Positions 25,555-35,183 are shown, counted from the first letter of the stretch. The stretch is 64,000 nt of DNA from Desulfobacula sp. (GCF_030145145.1 NZ_JAQYWD010000003.1:62001-126000); one strand, 5' to 3'. The notes: generated from the sequence alone by a model not told the origin. Made by a program: numbers and translations.

Positions 25555-26430
25555 ATGAACCAACAAGTTCGCGGTGTTATATTTGCTTTGGCCGCTTTTG
25601 CATCATGGGGGCTCCTTCCGGCCTATTGGAAACAGATGCAGCAGGTGGGTTCATTTGAAATCCTCTGCCATCGAATTGTCTGGTCCTGCATTTTTCTGAT
25701 AGTGATCATCTCCCTGCAGAAAAGATGGGGGGAAGTCGGCCGTATCGTTCGAACACCGGTTAAATTAAAAGGCCTTATCCTCTCCGGGCTCATTATCGGG
25801 GCGAACTGGTTCATCTATATCTGGGCGGTGAACTCGGGCCGGGTGGTGGAAACCAGTCTCGGGTATTACATCAATCCCATGTTCAACGTATTGATCGGAT
25901 ATCTGCTGCTGGGTGAAATATTCAGCCGACTTCAATGCACTGCCGTGTTCTTTGCACTGGTTGGGGTGAGTTATTCTCTTGTGGCCTATGGTGCGCTGCC
26001 CATGTTTGCCCTGACCCTGGCCATCACCTTTGCCCTTTACGGCTATGCCCGGAAAAAGATCCAGGCCGAACCCATCCCGGGCCTGCTGGTAGAGACCATG
26101 GTGCTGTTTATTCCCGCATTGGTCTATATCCTGTACAGGCTGATGACGGCAGGCTCCTGTTTTATGAAAGATGTGGAATTGACCCTTTGGATGATCGGCG
26201 CCGGTGTGGTTACCAGCCTGCCATTGCTCTGGTTTGCCGCAGCAGCGAAACGACTGAACTTGTCCACCATCGGCATCCTGCAATACCTAGCCCCGTCCAT
26301 TGCTTTTATACTGGGTGTCTTCGTCTATAAGGAAGCCTTTACCCGCCACCACCTGGTCACGTTTGGGTTTATTTGGATCGGGGTTTTTTTGTACGTCGGC
26401 GAGTCTGTTATAAAGCATGGAAAATCATGA
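25555..26430 (+). CDS. rarD: RarD-type EamA transporter
   Basis: The ATG at 25555 after GCAGGAGAACGT is preferred to an upstream in-frame start. About 291 residues with ten predicted membrane helices in two EamA halves. RarD-like phrases include GVIFALAAFASWGLLPAYWK, CHRIVWS, GANWFIYIWAVNSGRVVETSLGYYINPMFNVLIGYLLLGE and IGILQYLAPSIAFILGVFVYKEAF. Members export or import small metabolites; the substrate is unknown. It is transcribed divergently from trmB, with about 260 bases between them and nothing else recognisable there. Confidence 0.88.
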   Translation: MNQQVRGVIFALAAFASWGLLPAYWKQMQQVGSFEILCHRIVWSCIFLIVIISLQKRWGEVGRIVRTPVKLKGLILSGLIIGANWFIYIWAVNSGRVVETSLGYYINPMFNVLIGYLLLGEIFSRLQCTAVFFALVGVSYSLVAYGALPMFALTLAITFALYGYARKKIQAEPIPGLLVETMVLFIPALVYILYRLMTAGSCFMKDVELTLWMIGAGVVTSLPLLWFAAAAKRLNLSTIGILQYLAPSIAFILGVFVYKEAFTRHHLVTFGFIWIGVFLYVGESVIKHGKS

Positions 26431-26534
26431 TCAGTGAAGATTTCTTTGGTGGGACATCCCTGTCCACGAGAAGATGACAGCATCGCTCTGCCCTGTCAGT
26501 CAACCGGTTATCATTGGAGATGTCTGGATACCCC

Positions 26535-27746
26535 TTAAAATTTATCAAAAAAGATCATGTCATCTTCCACCCCGAGATCGTAAAGGGCATTGATGGCTGA
26601 ATCGATCATGGGGGGCGGACCGCAAAGGTAATATTCTATTTCGGTTGGATCCTCGTGCCGGCAAAGATAGGTGTTGCACAGATGGGTTTGGATGAACCCG
26701 ACCAACCCTTCCCAGTGGTCTTCTTCAGCTGGCCTCGACAGGGAAACATGATAGGTGAAGGTATCATATCTGTTTGCCAGGTCTTTGAAATCGTCATCAT
26801 AAAGCATTTCTTTTCTGGATCTGGCGCCATACCAGAAGGATATGATTCGCTTTGAATGGATGCCTTCCAGCTGGTGGAAAATATGACTCCTTAAGGGCGC
26901 CATACCGGCACCGGCACCGATAAAGCACATTTCTTTGTCCGTATTCCGGGTCATAAAATCGCCATAGGGTCCACTGACCATTACCTTGTCCCCGGGTTTC
27001 AGACCAAAGACATAGGAAGAGCCGAATCCGGGTGGGATGCCTTCCATTCCCGGTGGTGGTGTTGCGATCCTGACATTCATCATCAGGATGTCATTATTAT
27101 GGGGTGGGTTGGCCAGGGAGTATGCGCGAAAGCCTGGTTTGATGCCCTTTGCCGTCAGTTCCAGAAAATTATATTTTTTCCATTCACTCACATATTTGCT
27201 GTCGATATGAAAGTCTTTAAAGGTCAGGACGTACTCGGGGACATCAATCTGGATATACGCCCCCGCCTTGAAATCAATGGGGGTTGCCGGTTTGATGACC
27301 AGCTCTTTGATAAAGGTCGCCACATTATCATTGGAGACCACGATGGCATCTACTTTTTTGATGCCGAATATGGCTTCGGGTATGGTGATCTCAAGGTTGT
27401 CCTTTACTTTCAGCTGGCAGGACAACCGCTTGCCGGCAAGTTTGTCTTTCCTTGAAAGGTGGGCCAGCTCTGTGGGCAGGATACTGCCGCCGCCGGCCAG
27501 GACTTCGCATTTGCACATGCCGCAGGCGCCTGACCCACCACAGGCGGAGGGCAAAAAAAGCCCTTGCCGGGACAGGGCGGATAACAGGGACGGGTTGCCG
27601 GAGACCTTGAGTGACTTATCTGCATTTCCGTTAATGGTGATATCAAATTCACCCTTGCTGGTTACCTTTGATTCAACAAAGAGGAGCACGGTGACAAGGA
27701 TAAGAATCACACCGGAAAAAATCAGTATACTTAAGAGGTATAACAC
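26535..27746 (-). CDS. nqrF: Na+-translocating NADH:quinone reductase subunit F
   Basis: 403 residues and last gene of the nqrABCDEF operon. An N-terminal membrane helix (LLSILIFSGVILILVTVLLFV) anchors a 2Fe-2S ferredoxin domain (PSACGGSGACGMCKCEV...RLSCQLKV), then an FAD domain (GFRAYSLANPP, the R-x-Y-S motif) and an NADH domain (GAGAGMAPLRSHI, YYLCGPPPMI). It takes electrons from NADH and passes them through FAD and the 2Fe-2S cluster to the membrane subunits. All expected motifs are intact. Confidence 0.95.
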   Translation of the reverse strand: MLYLLSILIFSGVILILVTVLLFVESKVTSKGEFDITINGNADKSLKVSGNPSLLSALSRQGLFLPSACGGSGACGMCKCEVLAGGGSILPTELAHLSRKDKLAGKRLSCQLKVKDNLEITIPEAIFGIKKVDAIVVSNDNVATFIKELVIKPATPIDFKAGAYIQIDVPEYVLTFKDFHIDSKYVSEWKKYNFLELTAKGIKPGFRAYSLANPPHNNDILMMNVRIATPPPGMEGIPPGFGSSYVFGLKPGDKVMVSGPYGDFMTRNTDKEMCFIGAGAGMAPLRSHIFHQLEGIHSKRIISFWYGARSRKEMLYDDDFKDLANRYDTFTYHVSLSRPAEEDHWEGLVGFIQTHLCNTYLCRHEDPTEIEYYLCGPPPMIDSAINALYDLGVEDDMIFFDKF

Positions 27747-27762
27747 GGTTTAGCTCTCCTGA

Positions 27763-28374
27763 TTAAAGAGTGATCCCTGAGAACATCATAAAGGTCATGG
27801 CCATGAGGCCGGCAATAATCATGGTGATGCCAAATCCCTGAAGCCCTTTGGGAACGTCCGAGTATTTGACCTTATTCCGTATGGCTGCCATGGAGACAAT
27901 GGCCAGCATCCAGCCGGTTCCGGAGCCTGCCCCAAAGACAATGGATTCAACAAAGGTATAGTTCCTTTCCACCATGAACAGAGAGGTTCCAAGGATGGCA
28001 CAGTTCACTGCGATCAAGGGTAAAAATACCCCCAGGGTGACGTATAACAGGGGTGAATATTTGTCTATAATCATTTCAACGGCCTGGACCAGGGCGGCAA
28101 TGACGGCAATAAAGGTAATGAATTTTAAAAAGCTTAAATCCAGGTCGGGAAAGCCTGCCCAGGCCAGTGCTCCCGGCGCCAGCAATCCGTGATAAATGAT
28201 CCAGTTGACAGGGCTTGTCACCGTCAGAACAAAAATGACGGCAAATCCCAGGCCTGTGGCGGTAGCCACATTTTTTGAGACCGCTATAAAGGAACACATT
28301 CCCAGGAAATAGGCCAGAAGGATATTGCCGATAAACACAGAATTTATAAACAGACTGAACAGGTCGCCCATCAT
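27763..28374 (-). CDS. nqrE: Na+-NQR subunit E
   Basis: 203 residues, six membrane helices. The characteristic NqrE/RnfA phrases are present: [29 protein letters not shown], and [38 protein letters not shown]. With NqrD it forms the inverted pair of homologous subunits that hold a membrane iron centre through Cys residues in their half-helices (one is in LGMCSF, the other in VNCAILG). It starts 6 bases after nqrD ends. Confidence 0.94.
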   Translation of the reverse strand: MMGDLFSLFINSVFIGNILLAYFLGMCSFIAVSKNVATATGLGFAVIFVLTVTSPVNWIIYHGLLAPGALAWAGFPDLDLSFLKFITFIAVIAALVQAVEMIIDKYSPLLYVTLGVFLPLIAVNCAILGTSLFMVERNYTFVESIVFGAGSGTGWMLAIVSMAAIRNKVKYSDVPKGLQGFGITMIIAGLMAMTFMMFSGITL

Positions 28375-28380
28375 GGCTTT

Positions 28381-29013
28381 TTACCTTTCTTCCTTTGATA
28401 CACCGGGCAGACTGTTTTTCAGCCAGACCAGCAACCCGATAATAAAAAAGGCGCCGGGTGCCAGCACCATGAGCCCCATGTTCTGGTATCCGGCATCAAA
28501 GAAAAATTGTGGAATAATGTTGAAGCCAAAGATTTTGCCTGATCCTAAAAGCTCTCTTAAAAACGCCACAGCAATAAGGACCAGACTATACCCCAGTCCA
28601 TTTCCAATACCGTCCAGAAAAGATGCCAGGGGTTTGTTGGCAAGGGCAAAGGCCTCGGCCCGACCCAGAACAATACAATTGGTGATGATCAGGCCGACAA
28701 AAATCGACAATTGCTTGGAAATATCATAAAAGAAAGCCTTTAATATCTGGTCGGTGACGATGACAAGGGAGGCAATAATGGCCAGCTCTGCAATAATCCG
28801 GATATTGGAAGGAATTTTTTTTCTCAACGCGGAGATGAGCATGCTTGAGAAGGCCGTGACCAGGGTCAGGGCAATGCCCATCACAATGGACGTCGACATT
28901 TTGACCGTGACCGCAAGGGCGGAACAAATGCCCAATACCTGGTAGGCAACGGGATTTTCCTTCCAGATACCTTTGGTCAAAATTTCTATATAGTTTGTGT
29001 TCTCTTCTGACAT
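28381..29013 (-). CDS. nqrD: Na+-NQR subunit D
   Basis: 210 residues, six membrane helices, homologous to NqrE and RnfE. Diagnostic strings are [43 protein letters not shown] and [17 protein letters not shown], including the paired Cys positions (GICSAL and TNCIVLG) that line the membrane iron site. It starts 14 bases after nqrC stops and is read as part of the same transcript. Confidence 0.94.
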   Translation of the reverse strand: MSEENTNYIEILTKGIWKENPVAYQVLGICSALAVTVKMSTSIVMGIALTLVTAFSSMLISALRKKIPSNIRIIAELAIIASLVIVTDQILKAFFYDISKQLSIFVGLIITNCIVLGRAEAFALANKPLASFLDGIGNGLGYSLVLIAVAFLRELLGSGKIFGFNIIPQFFFDAGYQNMGLMVLAPGAFFIIGLLVWLKNSLPGVSKEER

Positions 29014-29027
29014 GGACCTTCTCCTGT

Positions 29028-29780
29028 CTAGTTGATACCCGCCGGGGTCGCGGCTTTCTGGGGACCCTTTTTTACGGCGCCGGCTTGTTTCTGCCGGAAG
29101 GTAATGGACACGGCATCATACGTGACCAGGGTCTGTTGTATGCCTTCCGACAGGTACTTACCTGTCAGTGTGGCACCGGAAATGCCGTCTACATAATGCG
29201 GCTGTAGATCCTGGGGAAGATTTGCGGCTTTTCCTTTGGCAATACCCACAGAAACAAATTTGTTCTGGGCATTTAAAATTTTTTTCCCTTTAAAATTTTT
29301 TTGAAACCAGGCACTTTCTATCTCGCCACCCAGGCCCGGGGTTTCAGAATGACTGAAAATCGAAAATCCGGATATGGTCTGGCCGTCCTTTTCAACAGCC
29401 AGATACCCTTGTATTTTTCCCCATAACCCCCGGCTGTTGATGGGAAGGATATACCCTTGGATCTCCCCATTCTCCTGGTACAGATAGAGGTTCAAAGACC
29501 CTGGAACACCCGGGGTTATTATTTTTCCCTGATCATCAACCATGACGGCCTTGATATGGGCATCATAAAGGGCATTGATTGTTGTTTTGTCGGGTTTTTT
29601 GCTGTCCACCAGATCAGCCGCTTTAAGGATATTAATTTTTTTATCCAGTTCCATGTTGGCCAATTGAAAGCCCTTTAATCCGACAGCAGCAGCTGAAATC
29701 ATCAGGCTGCAGATGACCGAGAGTACCAGGGCAAACAGGATAACCGATTTTTTACTGGCTTTATCTGGTCGTTCAGACAT
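29028..29780 (-). CDS. nqrC: Na+-NQR subunit C (covalent FMN)
   Basis: 250 residues. One N-terminal membrane helix ([23 protein letters not shown]) precedes a periplasmic FMN-binding domain that ends with [17 protein letters not shown], where the Thr of S-G-A-T receives FMN from ApbE. The upstream phrases [26 protein letters not shown] and [18 protein letters not shown] are standard for NqrC. No apbE gene is seen in the window, so flavin transfer must be supplied from elsewhere. The start overlaps the end of nqrB by 8 bases. Confidence 0.95.
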   Translation of the reverse strand: MSERPDKASKKSVILFALVLSVICSLMISAAAVGLKGFQLANMELDKKINILKAADLVDSKKPDKTTINALYDAHIKAVMVDDQGKIITPGVPGSLNLYLYQENGEIQGYILPINSRGLWGKIQGYLAVEKDGQTISGFSIFSHSETPGLGGEIESAWFQKNFKGKKILNAQNKFVSVGIAKGKAANLPQDLQPHYVDGISGATLTGKYLSEGIQQTLVTYDAVSITFRQKQAGAVKKGPQKAATPAGIN

Positions 29781-30933
29781 TGGGAATCCTTTTGGATGCG
29801 GTATATTTAATCACTATATGATCCAGCAGTGAAGCAAACACATTCATAAACAGAATGGCCAGCATGGCGCCTTCCACAAATGCCGGGTTTACCACCCGGA
29901 TGGTAACGGTTAAAAAACCGATTAACCCTCCGAATATCCACCGTCCCGGATTGGTGCCGGGGGCACTCACAGGGTCGGTGGCCATAAATGAGATGCCAAA
30001 GAGAAACCCACCGGCACACAGATGGTATAAAGGGCCTGCATCGGACCAGGTATGGCTGCCCCCGGGAATCAGGTAAAAAATGGTGGCGGTGAGGATTAAA
30101 CCGGCAATACCGCCGATAATAATCCGGAAGTTGGCAATCCGGGTGATTATCAAAAACGCTGCCCCCAGGAGACAGCATAAAGCAGACGTCTCTCCGATAC
30201 TTCCCGGTACAAATCCAAAGAAAAGATTGGACAGGGTGAACCCGGAATCGGAAAGCAGGGTGGCCAGGCGCTCCCCTTCCGGGGCCATAATGGACAGGGC
30301 GGTTGCGCTGCTGACACCATCCACGGTTGTTTTTGCCGCCACCCAGACATCTCCGGACATGGACAGGGGGTAAGAGAAAAACAAGAACGCCCTCCCTGTC
30401 AGTGCCGGGTTTAAAATATTTCTGCCGGTGCCGCCAAACACTTCTTTCCCAATGACCACACCGAAAGAAATCCCCAGGGCCACTTGCCATAAGGGGATGG
30501 TGGCGGGCAGGGTCAACGGAAATAAAAGACCCGTGACCAGGAGCCCCTCACTGATTTTATGGTTCCGCAGGGAGGCAAAGAGGGTTTCCCAGAAAAAGCC
30601 CACCCCATAGGTGACCAGGATAATGGGCAGAACATATCGTGATCCGGTTAAAAAAGACCTGAAAACCGTATAGGTTTCACCTCTGGCAAGCCCGGCCTGA
30701 AAACCGGTATTGTAGATGCCAAAGATCAAGACCGGTATAAGGGAAAGGAGAACAAAACTCATATATCGTTTCAGGTCAAGGTTGTCCCTGACAAAGGGGA
30801 CCTGTTTGTTCCTGGGTGAAGGAAACAGAAAGATGGTCTTTATGGTATCAAAAAGCGGTTCCAGGGAATGAAATCTTCCTGATTCCGTAAAATGCTTTTC
30901 ACTGGACTCCAGGAGTTTTTTAAAGGGATTCAT
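29773..30933 (-). CDS. nqrB: Na+-NQR subunit B (covalent FMN)
   Basis: 386 residues with about ten membrane helices, the main sodium-conducting subunit. Typical phrases are IGKEVFGGTGRNILNPALTGRAFLFFSYP and, in the flavin-attachment loop, VDGVSSATALSI, whose Thr is the expected FMN acceptor. The last third contains SFMATDPVSAPGTNPGRWIFGGLIGFLTVTIR. N-terminal residues before the first helix resemble the quinone-side extension of NqrB. It starts 3 bases after nqrA ends. Confidence 0.95.
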   Translation of the reverse strand: MNPFKKLLESSEKHFTESGRFHSLEPLFDTIKTIFLFPSPRNKQVPFVRDNLDLKRYMSFVLLSLIPVLIFGIYNTGFQAGLARGETYTVFRSFLTGSRYVLPIILVTYGVGFFWETLFASLRNHKISEGLLVTGLLFPLTLPATIPLWQVALGISFGVVIGKEVFGGTGRNILNPALTGRAFLFFSYPLSMSGDVWVAAKTTVDGVSSATALSIMAPEGERLATLLSDSGFTLSNLFFGFVPGSIGETSALCCLLGAAFLIITRIANFRIIIGGIAGLILTATIFYLIPGGSHTWSDAGPLYHLCAGGFLFGISFMATDPVSAPGTNPGRWIFGGLIGFLTVTIRVVNPAFVEGAMLAILFMNVFASLLDHIVIKYTASKRIPNV

Positions 30934-30936
30934 GGC

Positions 30937-32268
30937 CTATTCTTTGTCCTTGTAATGCGCGTCCATTCCATGGGACAGTATGTTTGTCAGTTCAATTTTT
31001 GACGGGCAGGTATAGGCGCATAACCCACACCGGCAGCAATCCAGGAGGCCATAACTTAAGGCATCTTCAATGTCATCGCTCAGCAAGGCCTTCATGATAA
31101 AATTGGGTGCCAGATCCACGGGGCAGATCTTGGTGCAATACCCGCAGTTAATGCAGGCCCGTTCTTCGCCATGAAGATTGCAGTCAAGCGTTTTGGGTGC
31201 CCGGGTCAGGCAGGATAAAAATGTTTTAGATACCGTGGGCCGGGTCATCCCGGGATGAAGAAATCCCAGGAATTCTTCTGTTTGCGGGTCAGGGAGAATG
31301 GTCAAGGTGGTTTCAAAAAATCCCAGGTGGGATTGGGGATCAACCGATCTACCGTTAAAAAGGCCGGTGGTGATGAGGCTGGTATCATCCAGGTCCCCCA
31401 CAAGGTGGTTTACAGGTGCGCCCTGCCGGGTAATGATATGGGGTCTTTTGTCTGTTGACCGTGTAACGGTTACCACCCTTTTTACAGGATATGTGCCCGT
31501 CAAGAGAAATGTTGCTACCAGCAGGAGGTGCTCTGCAGAAATGCACCAGGAGCGGTTCTCTTCCTGGGTTTTTTTCAGTTGATAAAGGACAACACCAGGG
31601 TCCCATGCCGGATAAAAGTCAGGAACCGTATGGGTGATATGGGGGTTAACCCCGTTTAATCTTTCCAGGCTGTCCTGTCTTGAGGTCACAATGACCCGCT
31701 TTGAGAAACGGTTTAACAAGTTTATGCCAAAGTCAAATGCCTTGGTTTCATTTTCCAGCACCACCTGGGGGTGAGGGGAAAACGGGTCATTCCCATTTAA
31801 CGACACAATGATCATGGGGGGGGCATGGGCTTCATCGGCAGTGTCTTTTGATGGAAATTCCCGGAAACACTGCCAGAGTCCCCCCTTTTGGAGCTGCTGG
31901 ATGAGAGTGGTCCTGGGAACCGAATCCAGACTGTTGGAAGACAGGGGCTCAAACCGGATAAACGCTTCTTTTTTTTCCAGGGCAATCACCACTTCTTTTA
32001 ACCGCCGCCGCTCCCCGAAAACAATCTGTTGTACCGTCCCGGTCCCGGGTGACACATAAACGATACACGGATTGCGTTTGTCACAAAACAGCGGGGTCCC
32101 TGTTTTAACAGGCGCATTTTTTTTCACCAGGAGCCTGGGCCGGATATAGGGGATGTCCATGGCAGACACGGCGATTGTTTCAGGCTCCGGTATCTGGACA
32201 CAGCTCAGATCCGGCATCCCTGAAAGCAGCGTTTTAAATCCTTTTGAGAGGCTGATGTGTTTCATCAT
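30937..32268 (-). CDS. nqrA: Na+-NQR subunit A with two 4Fe-4S motifs
   Basis: 443 residues, first gene of the nqr operon. The NqrA core is clear (LLVKKNAPVKTGTPLFCDKRNP, VSPGTGTVQQIVFGERRRLKEVVI, GAPVNHLVGDLDDTSLITTGLFNGR, LGFFETTLTILPD, FLGFLHPGM). The C-terminus carries two complete ferredoxin-type motifs, CINCGYCTKICP (Cys372-382) and CCRCGLCAYTCP (Cys411-421). To my knowledge the classical Vibrio-type NqrA has lost these cysteines, while the homologous RnfC keeps them. The protein is peripheral on the cytoplasmic side and takes part in quinone binding. The start is ATG 32268 or 32265; no strong ribosome site was found. Confidence 0.93.
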   Translation of the reverse strand: MMKHISLSKGFKTLLSGMPDLSCVQIPEPETIAVSAMDIPYIRPRLLVKKNAPVKTGTPLFCDKRNPCIVYVSPGTGTVQQIVFGERRRLKEVVIALEKKEAFIRFEPLSSNSLDSVPRTTLIQQLQKGGLWQCFREFPSKDTADEAHAPPMIIVSLNGNDPFSPHPQVVLENETKAFDFGINLLNRFSKRVIVTSRQDSLERLNGVNPHITHTVPDFYPAWDPGVVLYQLKKTQEENRSWCISAEHLLLVATFLLTGTYPVKRVVTVTRSTDKRPHIITRQGAPVNHLVGDLDDTSLITTGLFNGRSVDPQSHLGFFETTLTILPDPQTEEFLGFLHPGMTRPTVSKTFLSCLTRAPKTLDCNLHGEERACINCGYCTKICPVDLAPNFIMKALLSDDIEDALSYGLLDCCRCGLCAYTCPSKIELTNILSHGMDAHYKDKE

Positions 32269-32525
32269 TCATAACATCCATTTTTAAAAAACTGGGGTGA
32301 AAGGTGTCACCGTTTTGGGATGTTTTACCATCCTTTTCTGACCGATTGAGCGAAACAACCGTTAACTTACCATAAATGGTGTCAGCGTTCAATAAATTGC
32401 GTATTCCTGCATAAAGAGTCGATTGCCAGGGCATGATTTTGTTCTTGATTTTCATTGTAAAGTTTATTAAAATCAAAGCTTTACTCTTTTTGAAAGAATT
32501 AGCTAAAATAAGGATAATGCTTATC

Positions 32526-32909
32526 ATGAATCAATCTGCATTAGATCAGGTCTTTACCCAGGATTATCTTGACACACTTTTACCAAAGGAAACAAGTGAT
32601 CATTTTTTTGAAGCACTATACGGGGATGCATCAGATGGTGCCTATGATATCCATCTTGAGTTTATCTCTGCCCATGATAAGCGGATTGTCCTGGCATTCA
32701 ACCTCATCAAGCGACCCAAAAAATGCCTGGTGTGCAGTCTGACATACGGACTTCCCACGGTGTTTACCCGCCATCCATTGATCAACATAAAGGGGATGGT
32801 AAAAAAAATTGAAGAACAAGGGATTAAGATAAAAAAGTGGCAATTGGGAGATACGGAAGAAAATAGTGACTCACTTCATGTCATTCCCTTTTTTCTGGAT
32901 ATGGAATAA
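32526..32909 (+). CDS. Conserved-looking small protein of unknown function
   Basis: 127 residues from ATG 32526; an upstream in-frame start at 32433 would add a hydrophobic, Ile/Lys-rich stretch that does not look like coding sequence. The centre reads FFEALYGDASDGAYDIHLEF, then RPKKCLVCSLTYGLPTVFTRHPLINIKGMV. The RP.KCL.C.LTYGLP.VF.RHP string looks like a conserved core that I associate with deltaproteobacterial hypothetical proteins, with two cysteines that could bind a metal. No membrane segment or signal peptide. It is divergent from nqrA and ends just before a clear two-way terminator. Confidence 0.7.
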   Translation: MNQSALDQVFTQDYLDTLLPKETSDHFFEALYGDASDGAYDIHLEFISAHDKRIVLAFNLIKRPKKCLVCSLTYGLPTVFTRHPLINIKGMVKKIEEQGIKIKKWQLGDTEENSDSLHVIPFFLDME

Positions 32910-32931
32910 CGCCACGTATAGGATTGAAAAA

Positions 32932-32967
32932 GGCCGGATCTGTAACATACGGATCCGGCCTTTTTTT
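32932..32967. terminator. Bidirectional rho-independent terminator
   Basis: A perfect 9-base stem (GGCCGGATC / GATCCGGCC) with an 11-base loop is followed by seven Ts on the plus strand and preceded by five As, which read as Ts on the minus strand. It sits between two converging genes, 22 bases after the small protein's stop and 32 bases beyond the cyclophilin stop, so it can end both transcripts. Confidence 0.9.
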
Positions 32968-32998
32968 ATGTTTTTATCCTGTTGGCACAGAGGATTTT

Positions 32999-33529
32999 TT
33001 ATGCTTTGGGCAGTTTGGGAAATTGTTTGGATACAACCTTGTTCCATTCATCCAATTGGGGTTTGATCTGTTTGAACAATGACCCGGAATTGCCTTTAAT
33101 GGTGATTTTTTCAATAACATCCCCCTGGGCAATACTGTTTACAACTTTCTGGTCTTCATCACTTTCAACCACGCCAAATACGGTGTGCATACCGTCCAGG
33201 TGGGGGGTTGGGCCATGGGTGATGAAAAATTGGCTGCCGTTTGTTCCAGGACCGGCATTGGCCATGGAAAGGATGCCGGGTTTGTCATGCTTCAGTTCTT
33301 TTTTGAACTCATCCTTGAATTTATAGCCAGGATCACCCATTCCATTTCCATAAGGGCACCCGCCCTGGATCATGAAGTTGTCAATGACACGGTGAAATTT
33401 AAGACCGTTATAGTACTCTCTTTTGGCAAGGTTAGCAAAATTACCACAGGTAAGCGGGGTCTGGTCTGCAAATAATTTTATATTGATGGTCCCTTTGCTT
33501 GTTTCCATAATTGCGGTTAAATCAGGCAT
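32999..33529 (-). CDS. Cyclophilin-type peptidyl-prolyl cis-trans isomerase
   Basis: 176 residues from ATG 33529 (AAGGAGAAAAC upstream); a longer frame adds only a poor AT-rich leader. Cyclophilin motifs are present: [31 protein letters not shown] with the catalytic Arg, [18 protein letters not shown] and [12 protein letters not shown]. There is no signal peptide, so it acts in the cytoplasm like PpiB. It folds proline-containing proteins and is a single-gene unit ending at the shared terminator. Confidence 0.93.
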   Translation of the reverse strand: MPDLTAIMETSKGTINIKLFADQTPLTCGNFANLAKREYYNGLKFHRVIDNFMIQGGCPYGNGMGDPGYKFKDEFKKELKHDKPGILSMANAGPGTNGSQFFITHGPTPHLDGMHTVFGVVESDEDQKVVNSIAQGDVIEKITIKGNSGSLFKQIKPQLDEWNKVVSKQFPKLPKA

Positions 33530-33695
33530 GTTTTCTCCTTTTTTTAGTAAAAAATAAATATGGTTGAAAATTAAGCGTTTGTTTTTATTTGTCAAATAAA
33601 AAAAAGAAGGGGCTTAACAAGTTTAGATAGTGGCTCCGGATGTCCTGCCGCCCCCAGTTATTTATCCCGCCCAGAACCACCGTTTTTCTGAATTT

Positions 33696-34901
33696 TCATG
33701 GCTGCCATTTAATCGCAAGCATGGTGATATCATCACTCTGGGGGGCGTCTCCAATAAATGTAAACAGATCTGTTTTAATGGTTTCCAAAAAATTCTCAGC
33801 AGAACGCGTAAAATGTATATTCATCAGATCTTCCAGGCGGGCCCGGGTATAAAATTTCTTTGTTTCTGATCGTGCTTCTGTAATCCCATCGGTATAGCTG
33901 AAAAGCATATCACCTGTTTCAAGTTGGATGGTTTTTATGTCGTATGAAGCCCCCTGGATGGGCCCTAAAGCGGGTCCGGTGCCGGTAAGCGATTGCTTTA
34001 TGCCGTTTTCTCCTATAATAAAAAGCGGCTCATGCCCACCATTGACATAACTTATTTTGCCCGTTAACGGATCAATAACACCAAAAAACAAGGTGACAAA
34101 CATGCCATCTTCGCCATGTTCTTTTGCCAGATACTCGTTGGTTAAAAAAACAGTTTTCAAGGCATCTTCCGGTGTCCAGCCGTTAAGGCTATCAGCGAGT
34201 CTGCATGAATTGTTGCCATCGTCGAATGATCCTGAAAAAATGCGCAAAAGACTTCGGGTCAATGCCATGAACAGTGCAGATCCGACCCCCTTGCCACTGA
34301 CGTCTCCAACAACAAAGCCGACATGATGATCCGGTAATTCAAACACATCATAAAAATCACCGGACAATTGCAAGGCAGAATGAAAATACGATGCAATATC
34401 ACAATTTTTAATTTTCGGCAGGTGGCGGGGTAAAAAATCATTTTGGATTTTTTTCCCTCTCTCCAATTCATCATTCAGTGCCTTGGAATATTTCAATCGT
34501 TCTTCGGAAATATTAAGGATGGTTTTAAGCATCTTTGATCTTGTGGTTACAATGGTTGCGATTTCATGGGGAGAATTTTCAGGGAGGTCAATATGGTCGA
34601 CAATGGAAATATCCGCCTGTATTTGTTTGTTTGATGATGCAATGGCTTCTAATGGGGCAATGATGTTCTGGGCCAGAAACCTTTTCAAGGTTACCATCAT
34701 AAAAGCGATAATGATGACCACAACCACGGTTATTCTGACACTGTACCAGAACAGATCCATGGAAGTGGCATCTTCTGTTACCCATTTATATCCCAGGGAA
34801 CACACAAGCAAAACCCCTTCGATAAAGAGAATGCGCCAGAAAACACCCCATAGGAGAATCTCTCTGACGCTTTTTTGCTTTGGGTTTTTAATATTATTCA
34901 A
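33696..34901 (-). CDS. Membrane-bound SpoIIE/PP2C-type serine phosphatase
   Basis: 401 residues if it starts at TTG 34901, which overlaps the stop of the Cys-rich gene and follows AAGGATATA. An ATG at 35006 would overlap that gene by 113 bases. Two membrane helices (ILFIEGVLLVCSLGYKW and VRITVVVVIIIAFMMVTL) lead into a HAMP-like linker, then a PP2C domain: QNDFLPRHLP, ALQLSGDFYDVFEL, VGFVVGDVSGKGVGSALFMA, GGHEPLFII, FSYTDGITEAR and QSDDITMLAIKW. Metal-binding Asp residues are all present. Such enzymes usually dephosphorylate anti-sigma antagonists in partner-switching pathways, but no such partner is adjacent. Confidence 0.85.
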   Translation of the reverse strand: MNNIKNPKQKSVREILLWGVFWRILFIEGVLLVCSLGYKWVTEDATSMDLFWYSVRITVVVVIIIAFMMVTLKRFLAQNIIAPLEAIASSNKQIQADISIVDHIDLPENSPHEIATIVTTRSKMLKTILNISEERLKYSKALNDELERGKKIQNDFLPRHLPKIKNCDIASYFHSALQLSGDFYDVFELPDHHVGFVVGDVSGKGVGSALFMALTRSLLRIFSGSFDDGNNSCRLADSLNGWTPEDALKTVFLTNEYLAKEHGEDGMFVTLFFGVIDPLTGKISYVNGGHEPLFIIGENGIKQSLTGTGPALGPIQGASYDIKTIQLETGDMLFSYTDGITEARSETKKFYTRARLEDLMNIHFTRSAENFLETIKTDLFTFIGDAPQSDDITMLAIKWQP

Positions 34902-35064
34902 TATATCCTTTACCCTGGCAGTCAGGACATTCAATATCTGGTTCACATTGACAGTCATCCAATTCGTTGTCCTTGTCCATGCTTCTCCATTCAGCATTGC
35001 ATTCACAATTTCCGACTATAATCTTTTTGCCTTTGCATGTGGAACATACCTTTTGAGAGATCAT
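34894..35064 (-). CDS. 56-residue Cys-rich protein with DnaJ-like zinc motifs
   Basis: An open frame from ATG 35064, overlapping the upstream small gene as ATGA and overlapping the TTG start of the phosphatase. It has a DnaJ-type pair, CSTCKGKK near the start and CPDCQGKGYIE at the end, with four more cysteines between them (NCEC, DCQC). Eight cysteines in 56 residues point to bound zinc or another metal. The tight overlaps on both sides make it a true gene of a three-gene unit. Function unknown; it could be a chaperone-like or metal-sensing partner of the phosphatase. Confidence 0.75.
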   Translation of the reverse strand: MISQKVCSTCKGKKIIVGNCECNAEWRSMDKDNELDDCQCEPDIECPDCQGKGYIE

Positions 35065-35183
35065 TTATTCAATTCCTTTCCCAATGGTTTATGAATGGCC
35101 ATGTTGCCATTATCAATACCGCATTTTCCGACATCCGGGAAGATGGATTTTATTTTCTCACATATTTTATTTTTCTGATACAT
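35061..35183 (-). CDS. 40-residue small protein, first gene of phosphatase unit
   Basis: ATG 35183 follows a near-perfect ribosome site (AGGAGGTCCC). The product starts MYQKNKICEKIKSIFPDVGK and continues CGIDNGNMAIH before a short end. It resembles the first half of a small protein type I associate with deltaproteobacteria (..IC..I...YPDIG.CGID..V.YD...) that normally continues with another 50 or so residues. Here it stops early and overlaps the Cys-rich gene as ATGA, so it may be a natural short form or a truncated relative. The ribosome site and coupling support expression. Confidence 0.65.
   Translation of the reverse strand: MYQKNKICEKIKSIFPDVGKCGIDNGNMAIHKPLGKELNK

Noticed and set aside
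26440-26485. GTGGGACA..TGTCCAC hairpin after rarD
   Set aside because: Short stem with a bulge and no T-run; too weak for a terminator call.
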